From: Longibacter salinarum
Lineage (GTDB): Bacteria > Bacteroidota > Rhodothermia > Rhodothermales > Salinibacteraceae
Length of the DNA stretch: 64,000 nt
Reading direction: 5' to 3'
NCBI RefSeq assembly: GCF_002554795.1
Contig: NZ_PDEQ01000003.1
Location: 310,001-374,000, forward strand
Made by a program: the position numbers and the translations under genes. Positions 44,105 to 53,090 of this stretch are shown here, in pieces; the stretch's first letter is position 1; each line of letters starts with the position of its first letter. The notes beneath the pieces were generated by a model. It was not told where the DNA came from. It made no database searches and was given only the letters and a program-made list of their open reading frames with translations.

Positions 44105-45352
44105 ATGTCTCGTTCGATTCAACATCGCTCGCTTTACAGTCTTACCCGTCGCGCGCTCGTCGGGCTGCTTCTGTTTCTGTTCGTCTCCTTTTGTGCGATG
44201 TCGGCCCACGCGCAAGTAGCGGTCATGGCCGACACCGTGTATACGATGGCTGGTGCCCCGATTGTCGACGGTGTCGTCCTGGCGAATGGACGCACGATCG
44301 AAGCCGTCGGCCCGGTCTCCGATATCGATATTCCCGATGATTACCGCCAGATCGAGGCGACGGTCGTCACGCCCGGGCTGATCGACGCCCGGTCCACCGT
44401 CGGTCTGTCGGGAATTGACAACGTTGAGGCGGATCAGATGCAGCTAGAAACGTCCTCGCCGATGCAGCCGGAGCTGCGCGCGATCGATGCCTACAACGCA
44501 CGGGACGAACTGGTGAACTGGGTGCGGTCGCTGGGCGTCACCACGGTTCACACGGGGCACGGGCCGGGCGCGACGATTTCTGGCCAGACGATGGTCGTGA
44601 AGACGAACGGACGAACGATCGATGAGGCCCTCGTCGATTCCACGGCCATGCTCGCGATGACGATTGGACCGTCGGTCTCTCGCAACTTCGATTCGCCGGG
44701 CACCCGGGCGAAAGCGATTGCGATGCTGCGTCAGAAGCTCATCGAGGCGCAGCAGTATCGGGAGAAGCGTGCAGGCGATAATCCGCCAACTCGGGATTTG
44801 GGTATGGAGGTCCTGGTCGGCGTGCTGGACGGTGACATTCCTGCGCTCGTCACGGCACACCGTGCCCGCGACATCATGACAGCCATTCGTTTGAAGGAAG
44901 AGTTCGGCTTTGAGTTGGTCATCGACGGCGGAGCGGAATCGTACCTCGTCAAGGATAAGATTAAGGCGGAGGACGTACCCGTCATCGTGCATCCGCCGAT
45001 GATGCGGACGTACGGTGCAGGGGAAAATGCAGCGTTTACGACACCGGGTGAACTCCATGAAGCGGGAATCCCGATTGCGTTTCAGAGTGGATACGAAGCG
45101 TATGTCCCCAAGACCCGCGTAGCGCTTTTCGAAGCCGCCGTGGCGGTTGCTAACGGTCTGCCTCGGGAGGCAGGGTTGCGCGCGCTCACGATTGACGCTG
45201 CCGAACTTCTGGGTCTATCGGATCAGATTGGATCGATAGAGGAAGGGAAGCACGCCGATCTCGTGCTGTATTCTGGCGATCCGTTCGAATACACGACCCA
45301 GGTGTGCACAGTGATCATCGATGGCCGGGTGGCAAGCAGTGAGTGTCAGTAA
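44105..45352 (+). CDS. Amidohydrolase-fold paralogue lacking metal ligands (probable pseudoenzyme)
   Basis: 415 residues with a signal peptide ending near SAHAQV. It aligns with the preceding gene throughout (EFGFELVIDGG versus EFGFEVVLHHV, EEGKHADLVLYSGDP versus EEGKDADLIVLSGDP). At each expected metal position the ligands are gone: THSH is ARST, HFHTH is LVTAH, VLHHVSEG is VIDGGAES, AYHTDD is AFQSGY. The fold appears intact, so it is probably a non-catalytic partner or binding protein of the first enzyme, not decaying DNA. ATG at 44105 gives the signal peptide. A TTG at 44075 is less likely. Confidence 0.88.
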   Translation: MSRSIQHRSLYSLTRRALVGLLLFLFVSFCAMSAHAQVAVMADTVYTMAGAPIVDGVVLANGRTIEAVGPVSDIDIPDDYRQIEATVVTPGLIDARSTVGLSGIDNVEADQMQLETSSPMQPELRAIDAYNARDELVNWVRSLGVTTVHTGHGPGATISGQTMVVKTNGRTIDEALVDSTAMLAMTIGPSVSRNFDSPGTRAKAIAMLRQKLIEAQQYREKRAGDNPPTRDLGMEVLVGVLDGDIPALVTAHRARDIMTAIRLKEEFGFELVIDGGAESYLVKDKIKAEDVPVIVHPPMMRTYGAGENAAFTTPGELHEAGIPIAFQSGYEAYVPKTRVALFEAAVAVANGLPREAGLRALTIDAAELLGLSDQIGSIEEGKHADLVLYSGDPFEYTTQVCTVIIDGRVASSECQ

Positions 45353-45382
45353 CCCGTGACACCCGCATGTAGCGTTTATGCC

Positions 45383-45574
45383 CCGTTTGACGGACGGATC
45401 GAGACAACGTAAACGCGGTCGTTTGTGCCTATTCGCATGCTTGAAGGGTGACCTTTAACCCGGAAGGCGCGGTTTGCGAAATTGACGATCCCTCGTGTTG
45501 CGACAATAGCAAGGATCGACCGTTGGGAGGTCCATCCCTTTGGATGGCCGAAGGCTGTCCGCCAAACAGGTTCT
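45383..45574 (+). repeat. Dispersed inverted-end element, copy 4
   Basis: It begins CCCGTTTGACGGACGGATCG and ends GGCTGTCCGCCAAACAGG, inverted with respect to each other. The interior matches copy 3 (CGCGGTCGTT, TATTCGCA, CTTGAAGG). The right 80 bp matches copies 1 and 3 and the truncated copy. It starts 31 bp after the amidohydrolase-paralogue stop. Confidence 0.75.
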
Positions 45575-45577
45575 TCT

Positions 45578-45733
45578 ACCAAACCCAAATGACAATGTCG
45601 GGGTCACGATCGTCCGTGGAAGGGTTTCGCCGGCAGAATACGTTGATTCTTGCGTCTCGTCCCTTTTTTCGATCGAATCGACCCCAGATCCGAGGCACGG
45701 CATCTGGGCGCGATCATTTGGATTCAGTATTAG
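45578..45733 (+). repeat. Second dispersed repeat, interrupted copy
   Basis: ACCAAACCCAAATGACAATG through CACGATCGT (45578-45612) matches 55195-55230. The continuation GATCATTTGGATTCAGTATTA resumes at 45713-45733. The roughly 100 bp between are absent from the other copy and are flanked by CGATCGT and CGATCAT. Confidence 0.7.
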
Positions 45734-45761
45734 CCCTTTTTCTTCACATTCCGCCCCGCTC

Positions 45762-46769
45762 ATGACCGATTCGTTCGAAGCATTCATCCTCGACCAGGAG
45801 GAGGACGGCGATGGACTTCATGGTAGTGTTCAGACGCTTGATCCTGATTCGGTCCCGGACGCGGACACGACGTTGCGCGTTCTGTATTCGAGCATCAATT
45901 ACAAGGATGCGCTGGCGGTCCGCGACGCTGCGCCGATTATTCGTGGCGATGTGCCCATTGCGCCGGGAATCGATCTGGTCGGCCGCGTTGAACGATCTAC
46001 GTCGGACCGGTTTCGTACGGGAGATCTCGTAATTGGGACGGGCTGGGGTCTCGGTGAGAACGTCTGGGGTGGCTACACGCAGCTGGCGAAGGTCGATAGC
46101 TCGAAGCTCGTTCCGCTTCCGGAGGCGCTTCCAGCCAAGCACGCCATGGCGATCGGCACGGCCGGCTTCACGGCCATGCTTTCCGTCATGGCTCTGGAAG
46201 AGCACGACGCGACACCCGGTGACGGCGAGATCCTCGTTACCGGTGCGTCCGGCGGGGCGGGAAGTATGGCAACGGCTATCCTTGCGGCGCTCGACTTCGA
46301 TGTGGTGGCATCGACCGGGTCGGAGGATGCGCATGGATACCTCAAAGGGCTCGGTGCGTCCCGCATCATTCATCGCGACGAACTTTCGGGAGGTCCCAAG
46401 CGGCCGATGGAGTCCGGGCGGTGGGCCGGCGCGATCGATGCAGTCGGTGGAGACACGCTCGCGACGATCATCGCGCAACTCAAACGTCACGCATCGGTGG
46501 CATCGTTCGGAAACGCCGGAGGGCACGAGTTGAACACGACCGTCTTTCCGTTCATCCTCCGCGGCGTCAATCTGCTGGGCATCGACTCCAACACGTGTCC
46601 GAACGCACGGCGTATTGTGGCGTGGGAACGAATGGCCGGTATCTTGTCATCCGACACGATTGAGTCGATGATTCACTCAGTCGTTCAACTTGACAGGATC
46701 GACGAGGCGGCCCAACGGATTCTGGATACGGGCGTACGTGGTCGAATCGTCGTACGCGTCGGCGGATAG
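45762..46769 (+). CDS. YhdH/AcuI-type NADPH-dependent acrylyl-CoA reductase/quinone oxidoreductase family protein
   Basis: 335 residues, zinc-independent medium-chain dehydrogenase/reductase. The N-terminus TLRVLYSSINYKDALAVRD and GIDLVGRV, the cofactor motif VTGASGGAGSMATAIL, and IGTAGFTAMLSVMALEE are YhdH/AcuI signatures. The known member AcuI reduces acryloyl-CoA to propionyl-CoA. Substrate here is not certain. ATG at 45762 opens the conserved part; the open frame upstream (to 45540) runs through repeats and is not coding. It precedes a FAD oxidoreductase by 93 bp on the same strand. Confidence 0.92.
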   Translation: MTDSFEAFILDQEEDGDGLHGSVQTLDPDSVPDADTTLRVLYSSINYKDALAVRDAAPIIRGDVPIAPGIDLVGRVERSTSDRFRTGDLVIGTGWGLGENVWGGYTQLAKVDSSKLVPLPEALPAKHAMAIGTAGFTAMLSVMALEEHDATPGDGEILVTGASGGAGSMATAILAALDFDVVASTGSEDAHGYLKGLGASRIIHRDELSGGPKRPMESGRWAGAIDAVGGDTLATIIAQLKRHASVASFGNAGGHELNTTVFPFILRGVNLLGIDSNTCPNARRIVAWERMAGILSSDTIESMIHSVVQLDRIDEAAQRILDTGVRGRIVVRVGG

Positions 46770-46862
46770 ATCGGGTGCAGTTCTTGCCCACGTTGCTGGG
46801 ACGGCGCTCCTCTGTGCCGATTTGTTTTTCGCGCTGCCGGATTCTACTTGTTTTTCCTTGTC

Positions 46863-48050
46863 ATGACCGTATCCATCTGGCAACAGGCACAGCGCCGCCG
46901 CGCGGTGGCGTACGACGTCGCCGTCGTTGGTGGCGGAATCGTTGGGTGTTCGACGGCGTACTGGCTCCGTCAACGCGATCCGTCGCTCCGAGTGGCGATT
47001 GTGGATGCGAACTCGCTCGGCGCAGGCGCATCCGGGCGAAACGCCGGGTTCGTCTTGCTCGGTACGCACGAGGACTACCTTTCCGCAATACGGGAATACG
47101 GCGAGCGCACGGCCCACCGGCTGTGGCAGTTCACACGAGAGAACCGGCGGCTCATCTCCGAACTCGATGGATCCACATTCGGCTGGAGGGAGAAGGGAAG
47201 CCTGACCGTGGCGGGAGACGAGGAGGAAGATGACCGTCTCAGGCGCGCGCTTCCATACATGCGCGCAGCCGGCATCCCGGTCGTCTACTTGGGGCCGTCC
47301 GAGACGATGGAGCGCCTGCATGCGCAGGGCTTTCATGGAAGCCTCTACTGTACGACGGGGGCTGCGGTCGATCCGCTAAGGTTGGTTCGCTACCTGGCCG
47401 CCGAAAGCGGCGCCGATGCGCTCACGCATCACCGCGTGACGAAGCTGCACTCTGAGGGTGGAGGAGTCGTTCTGGATACGCCGCGTCTCCAGGTAAAGGC
47501 TGAGCGTGCTGTGCTCGCTGCTGGCGCCTACGTGCCCCAGATCGTGCCATCGTTACAGCAGTACGTCCGCCCGGTTCGGGCACAAATGCTTGCCACGCAT
47601 CCTGCGCCCGATCAACTCCTTTCATCGCCGGTCTACTCGCACGATGGATATTTCTACGCCCGGCAGCTCGATGGCGGGACGATTCTCGCCGGAGGAGGTC
47701 GGTATCAGCACAGGGAGACCGAGGTTGGCTACGAGGACGCCACGACACCCGCGGTGCAGGCGGATATCGAGCGGTATCTGCATACGCACTTTCCGTGGAC
47801 GACGAATCTCAGGATCGAATCTCGCTGGAGCGGCACCATGGGGTTTTCGCCGGACAACCGCCCGGTCGTAGGTCGTGTGCCGAACTGCCCGTCCTGCCTG
47901 TACGCAACAGGCTTTACTGGTCACGGGATGGGATATGGCGTTCGCATGGGACAGATGCTCGCAGACACGTTGGTTCAGGACGAGCCGCCCAAAAGCTACA
48001 AACTGTTCACTGCGGAACGTTTCCAATCAAAACCCTCCGTACCGGAGTGA
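46863..48050 (+). CDS. FAD-dependent oxidoreductase of the D-amino-acid-oxidase (DAO) family
   Basis: 395 residues. Rossmann FAD motif AYDVAVVGGGIVGCSTAYWL near the N-terminus, the second FAD block GAGASGRNAGFVLLG, and C-terminal GTMGFSPDNRPVVGRVPN with ATGFTGHGMGYGVRMGQML. These fit glycine/sarcosine oxidase or PuuB/OrdL-type enzymes, which oxidise amines or secondary amino acids. There is no signal peptide. The substrate cannot be read from sequence. ATG at 46863 lies after GTTTTTCCTTGTC, with no clear Shine-Dalgarno. It may be co-transcribed with the reductase upstream. Confidence 0.9.
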   Translation: MTVSIWQQAQRRRAVAYDVAVVGGGIVGCSTAYWLRQRDPSLRVAIVDANSLGAGASGRNAGFVLLGTHEDYLSAIREYGERTAHRLWQFTRENRRLISELDGSTFGWREKGSLTVAGDEEEDDRLRRALPYMRAAGIPVVYLGPSETMERLHAQGFHGSLYCTTGAAVDPLRLVRYLAAESGADALTHHRVTKLHSEGGGVVLDTPRLQVKAERAVLAAGAYVPQIVPSLQQYVRPVRAQMLATHPAPDQLLSSPVYSHDGYFYARQLDGGTILAGGGRYQHRETEVGYEDATTPAVQADIERYLHTHFPWTTNLRIESRWSGTMGFSPDNRPVVGRVPNCPSCLYATGFTGHGMGYGVRMGQMLADTLVQDEPPKSYKLFTAERFQSKPSVPE

Positions 48051-48210
48051 GAAATCCTGCGTCAAGGATTTTTGGCTATCTTTTTTGGATAATTTGTGAC
48101 CTTGCAACTCCTTGGAGCGGCTATACGTCATGCAGACTGATTGAAGCCGTACAAGCGGCAAACAGTCCATATCGATCCTCTCTCTTCGTTGTCATAACGA
48201 TCTGCTCTCG

Positions 48211-48981
48211 ATGCTTTCCCCGGTACTAGCCCTTTCTGCCCGTCTTCCGCGCACCGTCTGTGCGCTGCTCCTCGTGGCGATACTTTCGACATCGGTGGCG
48301 TTCGCGCAGAATGCTCCCGCCACGATGGGACCCCGAGGTCAAGGGAGTCTTAGCTTTACCGTCGGCGTTCCCGTCGGCGAGTTTGCAGACAAGCTCGATA
48401 ATCTCGGATATGGGGCCAATTTATTCCTCGGCGGCATGTTGAAGAATACCCCGTTCACCGTCGGGCTCGATGCCTCGTTTCTAGTTTACGGTCGCTCAAG
48501 AAAGCGCGTCCCATTCAGTACCACGGTTGGACCTGCCGTAAATGTGGATGTCGTGACCACGAACTCAATCGTTCAGCCACACCTCGTCCTTCGCCTTCAG
48601 CCGGCTACAGGACCCGTCCGACCATATCTGGAAGGACTAATCGGCTTCAAGTACCTGTTTACGGAAACACGCGTCGAGGACGACCGAACGGACGAGAAGA
48701 TCGCGTCCACCCGCAACTTCGATGACTTTGCCTGGAGCGGGGGCGCTGGCGCGGGAGTCGACATCCGCGTCGGTCAGAGTGTCAACCAAATGGGACGGCA
48801 ACAGGCATTTTACCTCAAGCTTGGCGTACAGTATCTGCGTGGGCAGGAGGCAGAGTATCTCGCCGAAGGCGCCCTCGAAGATACCAACAACGATGGTGTG
48901 CTTAACGAGTCCGAGCTTCCGATTCGACGCTCGCGCACCAACCTGGTGCAACCGATGCTCGGCTTCGCGATGACATTCTGA
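48211..48981 (+). CDS. Small outer-membrane beta-barrel protein with EF-hand-like loop
   Basis: 256 residues with a signal peptide ending near VAFAQN, then alternating amphipathic strands (GSLSFTVGVPVGEFA, ANLFLGGML, PFTVGLDASFLVYG) and an OmpA/OmpW-like closing strand ending MLGFAMTF with C-terminal Phe. About 8 strands are expected. Before the last strand is DTNNDGVLNESE, a textbook 12-residue EF-hand calcium loop (D, N, D, V, N, E at positions 1, 3, 5, 7, 9, 12), so calcium may order this extracellular loop. It is a single gene 160 bp after the oxidoreductase. Function is unknown. Confidence 0.87.
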   Translation: MLSPVLALSARLPRTVCALLLVAILSTSVAFAQNAPATMGPRGQGSLSFTVGVPVGEFADKLDNLGYGANLFLGGMLKNTPFTVGLDASFLVYGRSRKRVPFSTTVGPAVNVDVVTTNSIVQPHLVLRLQPATGPVRPYLEGLIGFKYLFTETRVEDDRTDEKIASTRNFDDFAWSGGAGAGVDIRVGQSVNQMGRQQAFYLKLGVQYLRGQEAEYLAEGALEDTNNDGVLNESELPIRRSRTNLVQPMLGFAMTF

Positions 48982-49091
48982 GCGGTCATCTGTGCCCCCA
49001 CGCCGTAACGATGTGGGACAGTGGTGGACAGGCATTGGTACCTGTGCGTACTCTACGCGTCTGATTTTCCATCACGGGTCAGCTTTACGTC

Positions 49092-49592
49092 ATGACATCC
49101 AGGTCGAGAATTGTCCGGTACGTTGTGTTGGCCAGTTTCCTATTGCCCATTCCCTGTCTGGCCATGGCCCCACCAACCGACTCCCTCGCGGTCGACCTCG
49201 CGGAGCACGAATGGACGCATCGACTCGTGCTCGTGTTTGCGCCAACAGAGGACCATCCGGCGCTTGCCGAACAGATGGCGATGTGGAGTGCGGAGCGGAA
49301 CGGGTTCGAGGAGAGAAAACTTCGCATCTACCGTCTGGTCGGAACCGGAAGCGGTCGGTTCTACAGGCAGCCAGATGCGGAGGGGCAACCGATCTCCGAG
49401 ACGTCGGCGCGGGGACTTCGTGAGCGTTTCGGCGTGCCAACTGATGCGTTTGTCGTGATCCTCGTTGGGCTTGATGGCACGGAAAAGAAACGCCATCCAG
49501 AGCCGCTTGCAACGGACGACCTGTTTGCTACCATTGACGCCATGCCGATGCGGCGGGCCGAAATGCGAAAAGAGAATCGTGGACATCAATAA
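49092..49592 (+). CDS. DUF4174 exported protein
   Basis: 166 residues with a signal peptide ending near CLAMAPP, then the DUF4174 core: WTHRLVLVFAPTEDHPALAEQ, FEERKLRIYRLVG, FVVILVGLDGTEKKRHPEPL and FATIDAMPMRRAEM. The fold is thioredoxin-like, but no CxxC is present, so simple disulfide chemistry is unlikely. The role is unknown, in the periplasm. It is a single gene starting 110 bp after the barrel gene and convergent with the M1 peptidase gene. Confidence 0.88.
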   Translation: MTSRSRIVRYVVLASFLLPIPCLAMAPPTDSLAVDLAEHEWTHRLVLVFAPTEDHPALAEQMAMWSAERNGFEERKLRIYRLVGTGSGRFYRQPDAEGQPISETSARGLRERFGVPTDAFVVILVGLDGTEKKRHPEPLATDDLFATIDAMPMRRAEMRKENRGHQ

Positions 49593-49614
49593 CCTCGCGT
49601 CGGCTAGAGGCCAC

Positions 49615-49665
49615 AAAAAACGCCCGCTACGGAAGCATTCGCGTGCTCCGTAGCGGGCGTTCGTA
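49615..49665 (-). terminator. Rho-independent terminator (mainly for the M1 peptidase gene)
   Basis: CGCCCGCTACGGA (49621-49633) and TCCGTAGCGGGCG (49647-49659) form a perfect 13-bp stem. On the minus strand it is followed by TTTTTT. It may also serve the plus-strand DUF4174 gene. Confidence 0.9.
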
Positions 49666-49689
49666 TGGTGCGGGATGTCGATCGAGACA

Positions 49690-52600
49690 TTACAGCTCAA
49701 TTCCGATCAGCCAGCGTCCGGCTAGTTCATCCTGATCGCCGATGAGGTCTGGATCGCTCACGTAGAGGGGGAACCGGGCAACAAAGCTGAGGTCTTGCAG
49801 GACGTCGGACTGCTGTGTCCACCGACGGAGGGCGCCAACATCCGCCACGTTGTAGCGAACGCCGAAGCCGGCATCAGCCACGAGGTCGGTCGCGGTGAAT
49901 CCGGCGAGGAAGGCGCCGTCGTTCCAGGCCTGTCCGATTCCGGAGAATGCTTCGACCCCGAGAGGTTTGAGCAGTCCGATGCCCGACGAGGCAAGCGGTC
50001 GGGCGCGAAGAGAGAGGCGCCCGGCGACGAGACGCGTTCCGCCAACCTGGCCAGTTCCGCTTCCCGTGAATCCGCGAAGATACCCGACGGGGCCGGCGGG
50101 ACCGAACCCGACGAGGTGCGCATCATCTACGGGGTTTTCGAGCGCAGCCGCGGCGGTCCGGTACGCGTCGTTCTGCCACTGCGCTTCCACCGAGCGTCCG
50201 CCGAGCTGGAATTGCTTGAATCCGACGAGGCTACGCGTCCCAATTCCGAGCTGCAGGTCAGCCTGTGCGGTGAAGGGACCGAAAGATCGAGCACGCCGGG
50301 CCTCCAGCATGGCGCGAGTTGCGGCACCCGAAGGAGCGGTGGACCGCAGCGAACTGCCGGCCTCGACCATCAGGTGCACATGATTCTCGCCTTCTGCCAC
50401 GCGGTAGTCCATTCGGGCCGAAAGCGTGTGCTCCTGCTGAAACGGATTGGCCGTCGCACCGCCTGTGGCGAGGCCGTCACGCGCGCCGAAGACCCGGTCG
50501 CTTCGGTTGTACTGGTGAAGGAGACCGAACCGGAGCGTTTTCGACCGGTCGGCGAGGTATGACGCAAGAGGTTTTTCCACCCGAACCTCCGATTCGATGA
50601 GTCCGAGTTTCTTCTCTGAGCGGAACAGCGTGGTGGCTCGTGGGCCGAGTGCGCGCGTCGGCGTCTCGTACGACAGCTCATAGTCGATGCCGCTGAGCCA
50701 CGTGCCGCTATCTGCGGAAGTGAGCTCCACAGGTTCCGATCCGTTGCTCGCGATCACCTGTGGGTAAAGCGTCAGGCTGTACTCCGTGCGGTAGGAGTCG
50801 AACAGGTAGGCCCCGCGCGACTGCAGTCCGACACCGCCGCCGAACAGATAGCTGTACGTTCCCATCGGGCGCCATCCGACGCTGTAGGCATCCCAGTTCT
50901 GCTGCGGCGGGTGCAGGAAGCGCCGATCGACGGGGATGCTCGACGTGTTGTTGAGTCGGTTCTGATCGGGTGTTAGAAGGTTCGGGTCGAGCACGGCTCG
51001 CTCTGCCTTGGCGGGAACGGTCACCGTGACCTCATACTCAGGATAGGTCCACGGCCAGGGTTCAGCCACAACCCAGTCGTCTGGCACCGGCTTGTGGCCG
51101 TGCATCACGACGAGGGGAATGTTGATCCATTGCGTGCTGCCATCCGCGAGCGATAGTCGGATGTCCTGGGGCATCGCAACGGGCGCATGCCGCTTCAGGG
51201 AAATCGTGACCTCGTAGCCCTCAGCCGTCCGGTTTTGGTCCATCGACTCGATCCCGTAGTCGAGGGGACGCGTCGTGTTTGTGAACTGCTCGAAGTACCA
51301 GTCGAGCCGGAGTCCACTCACGTCCTCCGCGAACTTCTCCACGTCGAAGGGATCTGGATGCTGACCGGAGCGGCGTCGGAAATACTCTTTGAGCCACTGG
51401 TCTCGATTCTTTTCACCGATCACGTAGCTCATCATTTCAACGATCATCTCGCCGCCGGGGTATGCGGAGACGCCGTATCCGAGGTTCGTCTGAAACCAAT
51501 CAGCCGGCGTGTTGAACCGTTCGAGCAAGCCGACATCCTTCGCGAACAGAACGCTCAGGAACGCTCCCGTATGGGCTGGATTCGTACGCCCGTTTACGTG
51601 TGCGACAGCCTCCGTCGTAGCGTAGCTGGTGAAACCTTCGTCCATCCAGGCGTAGTCGGCTTCGTTCGTGCCCAGGGCGCTGTAAAACCATTCGTGTGCG
51701 GCCTCGTGCGCTGTGACACCAAGGAGAGAGGCTGGGCTTCGTTTTCCAGTGAGAAAGTTGATCATCGGGTATTCCATTCCACCGTCGCCGGCCTGAGCCA
51801 CGGTAAACTGGGGGTACGGATAGTCGCCGTACTGTTCGCTAAAGAAGTTGATAATGTCTGGGACCCACTGCTTCATCGGCTTCCACCGATCTTCGACATC
51901 CGGCTGGTAGAGAAGGTGATAGCGCGTGCCGGCGGCATCGGAGAACGTCTCGTGGATGTAGTCCGGGTCAGCCGCCCAGGCGAAATCATGCACATCCTCC
52001 GCGGAAAACCGCCACGTGAGCGAGTCGGTGCTCGTCTGCAGGTCGCCCGGACGCCACAGTCCTTCGTCCTGATCGTAGCCGTGACCGACCTCGGATGGAT
52101 TCTGAAGGACGCCGGTCGAGCCCAGCGTGTACTCCGATGGGGCAGTGATGTTGACGTCGAAGGTGCCATACGGCGCGTAGAACTCTCGACCGACGTAGGG
52201 GTCCGGGTGCCAGCCTCGCTCGTCGTATTCGGCCATCTTCGGGTACCACTGGCTCATCGAAAACTCGATGCCCTCGTCATTCATCCAGCCACTCCGGCGC
52301 GTCTGCTTCGGCACCTGCGACTCGAACTCCATTTCGAAGGTCGACGAGGAGTTTGGGGGAATCGGCTCCGCGAGATCGACGCGAACGACGGTTTCGCGAA
52401 TGGTGTAGTCGACCGAGCGCCCATCCTGTGCCAGCGATAGGATCCGATGATAGCCTCGCGTGTCTGCGTCCAAGTTGAAGATGCGTGGCACGATGCGTCC
52501 GTCTGGATCCGGAAGATGGCGGTTCCGCTCGGCCATCATCGAGTTCGGGTGGAAGGCGTTGAAGTACAGATGGTAGTACACCGTCCGAAGGGTATCCGGC

Positions 52601-52791
52601 GAGTTGTTGGTGTACGTCAGTCGTTGCGTCCCGCGAAGCTGATGTCGGTCTGCGAGGAGCGTGATGTCCATCTCGTAGTCCACGCGCTGTTGCCAGGGTT
52701 GCGAGGCCTGAGCATGGGCGGGACCGGGCGAGGTCATCCACGAGAGGGCGAGGAGGGCGCCGGCGAGCACACCGGCAAAACGGCGAATCAT
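49690..52791 (-). CDS. M1-family metallopeptidase with C-terminal outer-membrane barrel-like domain
   Basis: 1033 residues with a signal peptide ending near AHAQA. The M1 N-terminal beta-domain (about 35-290) and gluzincin catalytic domain (about 295-515) include GDGGMEYPMINF (in place of GAMEN), HEAAHEWF (H362, E363, H366) and the third ligand E385 in WMDEGFTSY, so the zinc site is intact. From about residue 635 to the end the sequence is Gly/aromatic-rich with amphipathic strands (GTYSYLFGGGVGLQS ... LAGRWLIGIEL), like a D15/Omp85-type barrel. The enzyme would thus be held at the outer membrane. ATG at 52791 is chosen for its signal peptide. Confidence 0.88.
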   Translation of the reverse strand: MIRRFAGVLAGALLALSWMTSPGPAHAQASQPWQQRVDYEMDITLLADRHQLRGTQRLTYTNNSPDTLRTVYYHLYFNAFHPNSMMAERNRHLPDPDGRIVPRIFNLDADTRGYHRILSLAQDGRSVDYTIRETVVRVDLAEPIPPNSSSTFEMEFESQVPKQTRRSGWMNDEGIEFSMSQWYPKMAEYDERGWHPDPYVGREFYAPYGTFDVNITAPSEYTLGSTGVLQNPSEVGHGYDQDEGLWRPGDLQTSTDSLTWRFSAEDVHDFAWAADPDYIHETFSDAAGTRYHLLYQPDVEDRWKPMKQWVPDIINFFSEQYGDYPYPQFTVAQAGDGGMEYPMINFLTGKRSPASLLGVTAHEAAHEWFYSALGTNEADYAWMDEGFTSYATTEAVAHVNGRTNPAHTGAFLSVLFAKDVGLLERFNTPADWFQTNLGYGVSAYPGGEMIVEMMSYVIGEKNRDQWLKEYFRRRSGQHPDPFDVEKFAEDVSGLRLDWYFEQFTNTTRPLDYGIESMDQNRTAEGYEVTISLKRHAPVAMPQDIRLSLADGSTQWINIPLVVMHGHKPVPDDWVVAEPWPWTYPEYEVTVTVPAKAERAVLDPNLLTPDQNRLNNTSSIPVDRRFLHPPQQNWDAYSVGWRPMGTYSYLFGGGVGLQSRGAYLFDSYRTEYSLTLYPQVIASNGSEPVELTSADSGTWLSGIDYELSYETPTRALGPRATTLFRSEKKLGLIESEVRVEKPLASYLADRSKTLRFGLLHQYNRSDRVFGARDGLATGGATANPFQQEHTLSARMDYRVAEGENHVHLMVEAGSSLRSTAPSGAATRAMLEARRARSFGPFTAQADLQLGIGTRSLVGFKQFQLGGRSVEAQWQNDAYRTAAAALENPVDDAHLVGFGPAGPVGYLRGFTGSGTGQVGGTRLVAGRLSLRARPLASSGIGLLKPLGVEAFSGIGQAWNDGAFLAGFTATDLVADAGFGVRYNVADVGALRRWTQQSDVLQDLSFVARFPLYVSDPDLIGDQDELAGRWLIGIEL

Positions 52792-53090
52792 GAGTAGAGA
52801 GGCCTGGATGGGAGGGCACCGGAATGATGTGTTCAAATGACATCGAAGTCTTTCTCCGTACGGCGTGGATTGTTTCGGTCGCTTGGTCTATCCGACCATC
52901 TCGCAAAGAAACGGTCTCGCTTGTCGACTCGGCATGTTGCACGGCGCTGGGCATTGCGCAGCCCGGAAAGACACCCGCGATGAGGGATGCTTTTCGAATT
53001 CCCCGCAACAGTGAATCAAGGAATTCGTCGTGACGTTTTCCCTCAGGCACTACAGCCCCTGTATTTCCCTCTTCATCCCCGTCGCCTGAC
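52792..53090. other. Divergent intergenic region M1 peptidase / zinc-ribbon TPR protein
   Basis: 299 bp between divergent genes. I see no gene, repeat or strong hairpin. Promoters for both sides are expected here. Confidence 0.45.

Larger units (their letters stand above)
45353..45761. other. Repeat-bearing intergenic region
   Basis: 409 bp with no supported gene. It carries a dispersed element (45383-45574) directly abutting a second repeat (45578-45733). Confidence 0.75.

Noticed and set aside
45540-45761. N-terminal extension of the YhdH/AcuI-type gene
   Set aside because: It would be translated through both dispersed repeats and shows no similarity to the family.
48069-48096. TTTTTGG...TAATTTG pair upstream of the small barrel gene
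   Set aside because: Spacing is too short and the -7 box lacks one base, so it is not called as a promoter.
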